DNA of 20,111 nucleotides from IMG/VR virus record IMGVR_UViG_3300011116_000053, positions 1 through 20,111 of that record; one strand, written 5' to 3'. The notes beneath the pieces are model-generated. The model saw nothing but the letters and a program-made list of their open reading frames with translations. It did not search any database and was not told the DNA's origin. The position numbers and the translations under genes were made by a program. This document shows positions 14,967-20,111 of the stretch, one piece after another (position 1 is the stretch's first letter; each line of letters opens with the position of its first letter). Origin of the DNA: a virus.

Positions 14967-15457
14967 AATTAGCAACCAAAGCATCACCAGCGGCAGTAGC
15001 GGTGCTACGCCAGGCCAGCGCCCTGAAGCCATTGCGCAAGAAGGCATCTGATGGGCTTTTGCCATCTGCTGCCCATCAAATTCAAAATCCGAAGTCAGAT
15101 CACAATACTGGCCTAGCCGTGGACTTAACCCACGACCCAAAGAACGGTATTGATTGTGCTGAAATCTTTGAAAAGCTAAAAGAGGATAAGCGCGTTGATT
15201 ACTTGATTTTTAACGGCAAGATTTGGTCAAAGGCAAAAGCCAAAGAAGGCAACCGTAAATATACGGGCGTTAATCAACACAACAAGCACCTTCATATTTC
15301 AATTAAGGCTGAATTTGCTCAAGATACTTCACCTTGGTTTTGGTGGATGAATCAGCCAAGCATTATTTCACAGGTGGGTGCTAAAATGTTCACAGTTCCT
15401 GCTAAAAAAGCATATAAAACTGAAGTTTGCACTTGTTGCAAAGTTCACGGCAAATAG
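14963..15457 (+). CDS. Endolysin, M15-type peptidase
   Basis: Probable peptidoglycan peptidase of 164 aa that lyses the host from inside. The zinc-site motif SDHNTGLAVD (residues 45-54; H47 and D54) and the later HNKHLHIS (H109-L-H111) are the S-x-H-x-x-G-x-A-x-D and H-x-H signatures of M15 metallopeptidases. No signal peptide is seen, so release should need the holin encoded 11 bases downstream. The C-terminal tail holds CTCCKVHG (C156, C158, C159 and a nearby His), an unusual Cys cluster. It starts at GTG 14963 inside the previous gene. No separate cell-wall-binding domain is obvious. Confidence 0.88.
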   Translation: MKLATKASPAAVAVLRQASALKPLRKKASDGLLPSAAHQIQNPKSDHNTGLAVDLTHDPKNGIDCAEIFEKLKEDKRVDYLIFNGKIWSKAKAKEGNRKYTGVNQHNKHLHISIKAEFAQDTSPWFWWMNQPSIISQVGAKMFTVPAKKAYKTEVCTCCKVHGK

Positions 15458-15468
15458 GGAGTCAGACA

Positions 15469-15654
15469 ATGGAACAATTCAAACAAATCGCACTTTCTTG
15501 GTTTCGCGCTGCTGCTGCATCTGCAGTAGCTCTTTTTCTTTCAGGTGAAACTGATTTTAAAACTCTTGGCTATGCCGCCCTTGCTGGCGCTGCTGGTCCA
15601 ATACTCAAGTGGCTAGATTCATCAGCCGTAGAATTTGGAAAAGGCTCAAAGTAA
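15469..15654 (+). CDS. Holin
   Basis: A 61-aa membrane protein expected to form the lysis pore that releases the endolysin. Two hydrophobic segments are seen (WFRAAAASAVALFLSG, about residues 10-25, and TLGYAALAGAAGPILKWLD, about 31-49), separated by a short ETDFK turn, with a charged C-terminus (EFGKGSK). The layout resembles small actinophage holins in which a G-x-TDWK turn precedes the second helix. The start at 15469 with AGGGAG upstream (15457-15462) is better than the in-frame ATG at 15427, which lies in the endolysin gene. Confidence 0.82.
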   Translation: MEQFKQIALSWFRAAAASAVALFLSGETDFKTLGYAALAGAAGPILKWLDSSAVEFGKGSK

Positions 15655-15680
15655 TCCACCCCTAGTTTTGGAGTAAATAA

Positions 15681-16022
15681 ATGGCAGGCATTTACGATTT
15701 CACAATCGAACAAGGCGCAACTTTCAATCTTCTTATGACTTGGAAAATTGATAATGTGCCAGTTAACCTTACTGGTTATACTGCCCGCCTACAGGCACGC
15801 ATTGATGTTGATGAAACTGACACAATTTTGTCACTTACAACAGGTGCAGGTATCACACTTGGCGGTGCCGCTGGCACAATTACCTTAAATCAAAGCGCTG
15901 CACAAACTGCAGTTTTGCCAAAAGGTGAGTATGTCTATGATTTAGAGCTACAAACAAGCGGTGGCATCGTCACACGCTTGCTACAAGGTGAACTTAACAT
16001 TTCTGCAGAGGTGACTCGATAA
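15681..16022 (+). CDS. Tail-associated beta-sandwich protein
   Basis: A 113-aa beta-rich protein of a widespread phage type found just before fibre genes. It begins with [20 protein letters not shown], has [15 protein letters not shown] in the first third, and ends with [20 protein letters not shown] followed by [12 protein letters not shown]. The pattern is that of an Ig-like or BppU N-terminal-like attachment domain, so it may anchor the collagen-like fibre to the tail. GGAG at 15670-15673 marks the start. Its TAA shares one base with the fibre ATG, which supports a joint function. Confidence 0.7.
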   Translation: MAGIYDFTIEQGATFNLLMTWKIDNVPVNLTGYTARLQARIDVDETDTILSLTTGAGITLGGAAGTITLNQSAAQTAVLPKGEYVYDLELQTSGGIVTRLLQGELNISAEVTR

Positions 16023-18901
16023 TGGCCACAAGCGTTGTAACAATTAACACCGAAGATATTGATGTTGTTATTTCTAATGCACAAGGCCCACAGGGTCCAG
16101 GTGGTGCGACAGGTCCAACTGGTCCTGCGGGTGCAACAGGTGCTACTGGTGCAACAGGCATTGGTGCAACAGGTGCTACAGGTGCTACAGGTTCAACTGG
16201 TCCTGCAGGCGCTACTGGTGTTACAGGTCCAATTGGCGCAACGGGTGTAACCGGTCCAACTGGTGTTATAGGTGCAACTGGACCTCAAGGAACAATTGGA
16301 GCAACAGGTGCAACAGGTGTGGTTGGACCAACGGGTGCAACTGGATCGCAAGGAATCCAGGGTATTCAGGGAATTCAAGGCGTAGTAGGCGCAACAGGTG
16401 CTACTGGCGTTCAAGGAAATGTTGGCGCAACTGGACCGCAAGGTGCAACTGGAGTTACAGGTGCAACAGGTGCTACAGGTCCACAAGGTTTAACTGGTCC
16501 AACTGGTGCTACAGGCGCTCAAGGTACTGGCATAACAATTCTTGGTTCATATCCAACTTATGCAGCACTAATTGCAGCCCACCCAACAGGAAATGCTGGC
16601 GATGCTTACATTGTTGGACCTGATCTTTATGTATGGTCAACAACAACATCTTCTTGGCTCAATACTGGCCAAATTCAAGGCCCAACAGGTGCAACTGGTG
16701 CTACAGGTCCAATTGGTGCTACTGGTGCAACTGGTCCAATAGGTGCAACAGGTAATACTGGCTCAACAGGTGCTACAGGTTCAACTGGTCCAATCGGAGC
16801 TACAGGTGCAACTGGTCCAACAGGTGCAACTGGTGCTACAGGTGCAACAGGTGCCGATGGTGGTTCAGCAAATTATTACGACTACAAAGCAAAAACCACA
16901 ATTACAACGGGCGACCCAACTAGTCAATATTTAATTTGGAACAATGCAACACAGATTTCTGCAACACAAATTAACATAAGCCACATTAACGCAGATGGTG
17001 TTGATGTTGATATTTTCTTAGCCTTAATTAAAACAAATGATGTAATTATTGTTCAAGATAAAAATGCATCTACTAACTTTCAAAAATTTACAGTATCTGC
17101 AACACCAACAATTCAAACAGGTTATGTTCAAATCCCAGTAACACTTACATCATCAGGTGGCACTGGAACAACTAATTTTGCAAACAATATTGCAATTATT
17201 GTTGCAATTGTATCTGCAGGTGTTGTCGGTCCAACAGGTGCAACAGGTTCCGTAGGTGCCACTGGCCCAATCGGAGCCACGGGCGCTACAGGGCCAACAG
17301 GGGCGATAGGTGCTACTGGCCCAGTCGGTGCAACGGGTGCAACTGGCGCAGTCGGTGCAACAGGTGCCGTAGGTCCGACAGGGCCAATTGGCGCAACTGG
17401 ACCGCAAGGTGTTGCAGGCGCAGATGGAGCAACTGGACCTGTTGGTGCTACTGGTCCAATCGGTGCTACTGGTTCAATCGGAGCAACAGGCGTTGCTGGA
17501 ATTGATGGAGCAACAGGTGCAACAGGACCTGCAGGTGCTACTGGTGCAACTGGACCACAAGGAATTCAAGGTATCCAGGGAGCAGTTGGAGCAACTGGAC
17601 CAATCGGTGCTACTGGACCTGTTGGTGCAACTGGACCTGTTGGTGCTACTGGACCTGTTGGTGCTACTGGACCTGTTGGTGCTACTGGACCTGTTGGTGC
17701 TACTGGACCTACTGGAGCAACAGGTGTTGCAGGTTATACAGTTCTTAGCGGCACTGTTGATCCAACAACCGAAGGTGTTAATGGCGATTTTTACATTAAC
17801 ACTTCAACAAACAAAATCTTTGGACCAAAGGCAGCAGGCGTATGGCCTGCGGGTGTATTTATCGTTGGACCTACTGGTGCAACAGGACCTGTAGGTGCTA
17901 CTGGCCCTGTTGGTGCTACTGGTACCGCTGGCGCAGTTGGAGCAACTGGTGCTACTGGTCCTGCTGGTGCCACTGGACCCGTGGGAGCCACGGGCGCAGT
18001 AGGTGCCACAGGTGTTACAGGCGCTACAGGTGCCACAGGCGCTGCAGGTTCAACTGCTGCAATAACTTATGTTTATACTGCAACCGCATCACAAACAACA
18101 TTTAGTGGCGCTGACCTTAACTCACTTACTCTTGCTTATACCGTAGGAGCTGAACAGGTGTATCTCAACGGTACTTTGCTTGTTCGCACTAGCGATTACA
18201 CCGCAACCACAGGAACATCTATTGTTCTTGCAAGCGGTGCATTGGCCGGGGATTCATTAGCAGTAACGGCTTATGGAACTTTCAATGTTGCCAATACTTA
18301 TACAATTGCTCAATCAGATGCAGCATTTATTCCTAAATCACTTGTAACAACAAAGGGTGATTTAATAGTTGCAACGGCATCGGGTACGGTAGATCGCTTG
18401 GCTGCGGGAAGTAGCTCACAAATACTTGTGGCGGATAGTTCCACTTCAACAGGCTTAAAATGGGCTACGGCTGCGGGCGGTGGCAAAGTCTTACAAGTTG
18501 TAATGGGTACCACAACTACGGAAGTTACTTCAACCACTAGCACTTATGTAGATACAGGATTAACGGCGACAATTACTCCAAGTGCCTCAACAAGTAAAAT
18601 ACTTGTTTTAGTGGCACAGAATGGATTTGATAAAGACATAAGCGACACAGGAACAGACCAAATTCTTTTACGAGGCGCGACCCAAATCTCATTCTTTGCT
18701 CAAGACGCAGGATACACAAATGGTACAACGCCAGGCCATAATGCTATTGGCGGCGTAGCAATAAATTATTTAGATAGTCCTGCTACCACTTCTGCCACTA
18801 CTTATAAAACACAATTTCGTTCAAATGCTAATACTTCAAGGGTACGCATTCAATGGAATAATGCTATGTCATCTATAATTTTAATGGAAATAGGAGCCTA
18901 A
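16022..18901 (+). CDS. Collagen-like tail fibre
   Basis: A 959-aa fibre, the largest gene here. Four blocks of Gly-X-Y triplets (mostly [15 protein letters not shown]) occupy residues 22-170, 220-280, 403-571 and 616-676, about 145 triplets in total. They should form triple-helical rods. Between them are short globular inserts: 171-219 ([20 protein letters not shown]), 281-402 (beta-rich) and 572-615 ([20 protein letters not shown]). The C-terminal 280 residues contain beta strands, a KGDLIV...ILVADSS module, and an end domain ([20 protein letters not shown]) resembling a trimeric jelly roll. It probably protrudes from the tail or head and binds the host surface. Collagen-like phage fibres are known; this arrangement is not one I can assign to a named family. 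Confidence 0.88.
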   Translation: MATSVVTINTEDIDVVISNAQGPQGPGGATGPTGPAGATGATGATGIGATGATGATGSTGPAGATGVTGPIGATGVTGPTGVIGATGPQGTIGATGATGVVGPTGATGSQGIQGIQGIQGVVGATGATGVQGNVGATGPQGATGVTGATGATGPQGLTGPTGATGAQGTGITILGSYPTYAALIAAHPTGNAGDAYIVGPDLYVWSTTTSSWLNTGQIQGPTGATGATGPIGATGATGPIGATGNTGSTGATGSTGPIGATGATGPTGATGATGATGADGGSANYYDYKAKTTITTGDPTSQYLIWNNATQISATQINISHINADGVDVDIFLALIKTNDVIIVQDKNASTNFQKFTVSATPTIQTGYVQIPVTLTSSGGTGTTNFANNIAIIVAIVSAGVVGPTGATGSVGATGPIGATGATGPTGAIGATGPVGATGATGAVGATGAVGPTGPIGATGPQGVAGADGATGPVGATGPIGATGSIGATGVAGIDGATGATGPAGATGATGPQGIQGIQGAVGATGPIGATGPVGATGPVGATGPVGATGPVGATGPVGATGPTGATGVAGYTVLSGTVDPTTEGVNGDFYINTSTNKIFGPKAAGVWPAGVFIVGPTGATGPVGATGPVGATGTAGAVGATGATGPAGATGPVGATGAVGATGVTGATGATGAAGSTAAITYVYTATASQTTFSGADLNSLTLAYTVGAEQVYLNGTLLVRTSDYTATTGTSIVLASGALAGDSLAVTAYGTFNVANTYTIAQSDAAFIPKSLVTTKGDLIVATASGTVDRLAAGSSSQILVADSSTSTGLKWATAAGGGKVLQVVMGTTTTEVTSTTSTYVDTGLTATITPSASTSKILVLVAQNGFDKDISDTGTDQILLRGATQISFFAQDAGYTNGTTPGHNAIGGVAINYLDSPATTSATTYKTQFRSNANTSRVRIQWNNAMSSIILMEIGA
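16085..16531 (+). repeat. Collagen-like block 1
   Basis: Tandem 9-base units coding for Gly-X-Y (about 49 triplets), with one short interruption at GATGIGATG and an Ile-Gln-Gly run ([10 protein letters not shown]). Confidence 0.9.
16679..16861 (+). repeat. Collagen-like block 2
   Basis: About 20 Gly-X-Y triplets, mainly GAT, GPT and GPI, ending in GADG. Confidence 0.9.
17228..17734 (+). repeat. Collagen-like block 3
   Basis: The longest block, about 56 triplets. It contains the near-identical 18-base repeats at 17615-17704. Confidence 0.9.
17615..17704 (+). repeat. Five tandem 18-base repeats
   Basis: Five copies of GGACCTGTTGGTGCWACT, encoding GPVGAT. Copies 2 to 5 are identical and copy 1 differs by one base, unlike the diverged codons elsewhere in the gene. 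Confidence 0.9.
17867..18049 (+). repeat. Collagen-like block 4
   Basis: About 20 triplets, mostly GPV, GAT and GAV, leading into the C-terminal domains. Confidence 0.9.
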
Positions 18902-19147
18902 ATGAATAAGACATCGGATGTTTTAACAATGTTAATTCCAGGTGGCGGTTGGGTTTTAGTTGGCGATTCTTGGGAAGGTGTTCAATTTGTTGAAGCAACA
19001 CCAATTACTAAAGAAGAATTTGACAAAGCGGTCGCTCAATATGACGCTTGGAAAGCAGAGCAAGAAGCAAAAGCAGCAGCCGACAAAGCCGCACTACTAG
19101 CCAAACTTGGCATAACTGCTGATGAAGCGAAACTGTTGCTTTCATAG
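18902..19147 (+). CDS. Small fibre-associated protein, putative assembly factor
   Basis: An 81-aa protein starting directly after the collagen-like fibre stop. A short beta-type N-terminus (MLIPGGGWVLVGDSWEGVQF) is followed by TPITKEEFDKAV and a long charged helix (AWKAEQEAKAAADKAALLAK), ending LGITADEAKLLLS. This C-terminal pattern is common in small proteins beside phage fibre genes. A chaperone or accessory role for fibre assembly is likely from context only. Confidence 0.7.
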   Translation: MNKTSDVLTMLIPGGGWVLVGDSWEGVQFVEATPITKEEFDKAVAQYDAWKAEQEAKAAADKAALLAKLGITADEAKLLLS

Positions 19148-19174
19148 TGGAACACTTGACTGAGAAACTGACTG

Positions 19175-19180
19175 AAGGAG
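19175..19180 (+). promoter_or_regulatory. Ribosome binding site of the truncated fibre gene
   Basis: A full AAGGAG six bases before the ATG at 19187. It fixes the start of an ORF that has no stop within the window. Confidence 0.8.
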
Positions 19181-19186
19181 CTATAA

Positions 19187-20111
19187 ATGACTAAAGCAAG
19201 ATCAAACGCCGTAGCCAATGCCGCTAAAGGTGATCTAACAGTCGGCAGTGGCACCAACACTTCAGCCGTATTAGCTTTGGGGGCCGATGGCTCCAGCATC
19301 GTAGCCGATAGTGCTCAAACCAGCGGATTAAGATACAACGCACCAGTCGGCAGCCTTGCCAATCCAATTATTAATGGTGGTTTTGACGTATGGCAAAGAG
19401 GAACGTCTGGCTTTGTGCCTGCAAACAACTCAACTACCTTTGCGGCAGACCGCTGGCTTATTCAACGAGGAGTTTCGGGTTCAACCGTATCTCGTCAAAC
19501 TATTAGCGATTCAACCAATTTACCAAACATTCAATATGCTTTGAGGGTAGCAAGAGATTCTGGCAATACATCTACATCAACTATTGCTCTAGCGACAAAC
19601 GTAGAAACAACAAACTCAATTCCTTTCGCTAATAAAACTGTGACACTATCTTTTTATGCTCGCGCTGGAGCCAATTATTCAGCAGCATCTTCGGCGTTAA
19701 ATGCAGAATTGCGAACTGGAACTGGAACTGATGAAAATACCTTTAGCACCTATACAGGCTCAGCAACTCCAATTTCTTCAAACGTAACGCTGACGACTAC
19801 TTGGCAACGATTTGCTTTGACTGGCACTTTGGCTGCAACAACAACTGAATTTGCCTTAAAATTCGTTTCCACTCCAGTAGGAACTGCTGGTGCTAATGAT
19901 TGGTATGAAATTAGTGGAATCCAAGTAGATGTTGGCACTTGGACGGCTTCAACTGCTCCAACTTTCCGCAGAAGCGGTGGAACAATCCAAGGGGAATTAG
20001 CCGCTTGTCAGCGTTACTTGCCAGCCATTACAACAACGGCTGCAAGTGAAATCGGAACGGGTTTCAATATCAGCACAACTCAGCCATTTGTGATTATTCC
20101 TTTTCAAGTAC
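19187..20111 (+). CDS. Putative receptor-binding tail fibre, 3' end outside the window
   Basis: An open frame from ATG 19187 to the window edge, at least 308 aa, no stop reached. The N-terminus carries KGDLTVGSG and SSIVADSAQTSGLRYN, a module shared with the collagen-like fibre. It is followed by NPIINGGFDVWQRGTS (about residues 63-78) and AADRWLIQRG. Later TTWQRFALTG, NDWYEISGIQVDVGTWT and GELAACQRYLP follow. The INGGFDVWQRG...ADRW...WQRF...ISGIQ...CQRYLP order is typical of phage fibre or receptor-binding proteins with a carbohydrate-binding jelly-roll-like domain. It probably gives host specificity; sugar binding is inferred from the family. Confidence 0.82.
   Translation, partial: MTKARSNAVANAAKGDLTVGSGTNTSAVLALGADGSSIVADSAQTSGLRYNAPVGSLANPIINGGFDVWQRGTSGFVPANNSTTFAADRWLIQRGVSGSTVSRQTISDSTNLPNIQYALRVARDSGNTSTSTIALATNVETTNSIPFANKTVTLSFYARAGANYSAASSALNAELRTGTGTDENTFSTYTGSATPISSNVTLTTTWQRFALTGTLAATTTEFALKFVSTPVGTAGANDWYEISGIQVDVGTWTASTAPTFRRSGGTIQGELAACQRYLPAITTTAASEIGTGFNISTTQPFVIIPFQV

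Noticed and set aside
16085-18049. Repeat clusters as a CRISPR array
   Set aside because: Repeats are 9 or 18 bases, contiguous, in frame and coding for Gly-X-Y. There are no unique spacers of constant length.
16059-18105. Long alternative-frame ORFs over the collagen-like gene, rich in Leu/Gln/Val or Cys/Trp
   Set aside because: They are by-products of the 9-base repeat, which keeps other frames free of stops. They lack ribosome binding sites and sensible composition.

Overview
The window is a 20.1 kb stretch of a tailed double-stranded DNA bacteriophage (or prophage) genome of siphovirus type. Every recognisable gene lies on the + strand, packed with short overlaps or near-zero spacing. 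The order follows the HK97/actinobacteriophage late-gene layout: packaging, portal, protease, capsid, connector, tail tube, tail assembly chaperone, tape measure, tail tip, fibres and lysis. The likely host is a moderately low-GC actinobacterium. This rests on a P27-type small terminase with an N-terminal GRPPKP motif, a short membrane protein with the PNGGSSMRDSINRLE signature common in actinophages, the holin type, and AT-leaning codon use. A freshwater 'Ca. Nanopelagicales'-like host would fit, but this is inference. No integrase, repressor, tRNA gene, CRISPR array or insertion sequence is visible, so lifestyle cannot be judged.

Layout. 1-2.45 kb: PD-(D/E)XK-like nuclease, small terminase, large terminase. 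2.46-6.76 kb: a 46-aa membrane protein, the portal, a multi-domain prohead protease and the HK97-fold major capsid protein. 6.77-6.84 kb: a 14-bp perfect terminator-like hairpin whose loop is complementary to the next ribosome binding site. 6.84-8.62 kb: a GT-A-type glycosyltransferase, a 41-aa basic ORF, a head-tail connector and a tail terminator-like protein. 8.63-12.23 kb: a small protein, two tandem paralogous tail tube proteins, the gpG/gpGT-like tail chaperone pair with a frameshift signal, an HK97 gp10-like protein and a short tape measure (528 aa). 12.23-14.76 kb: a tail-tip/hub-like protein and a fibre with a C-terminal S74 intramolecular chaperone. 14.77-15.65 kb: the lysis cassette (DUF2746-like membrane protein, M15 peptidase endolysin, holin). 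15.68 kb to the end: a beta-sandwich protein, a 959-aa collagen-like fibre with four Gly-X-Y blocks, an 81-aa accessory protein and a jelly-roll-like fibre truncated by the window edge.

Working together: the terminases package DNA through the portal into a capsid matured by the protease. The connector and terminator join it to a tube made of one or both tail tube paralogs, with length set by the tape measure and assembly helped by gpG/gpGT. The adhesin cluster at the right is large relative to the short tail. The observations most worth a second look are a -1 frameshift signal with a non-canonical slip site and a stem that encloses the gpG stop codon, a possible RBS-sequestering pseudoknot built on the terminator after the capsid gene, the capsid-adjacent glycosyltransferase, the tandem tube genes, and the segmented collagen-like fibre with five near-identical 18-bp repeats. 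No gene-free stretch exceeds about 110 bases.
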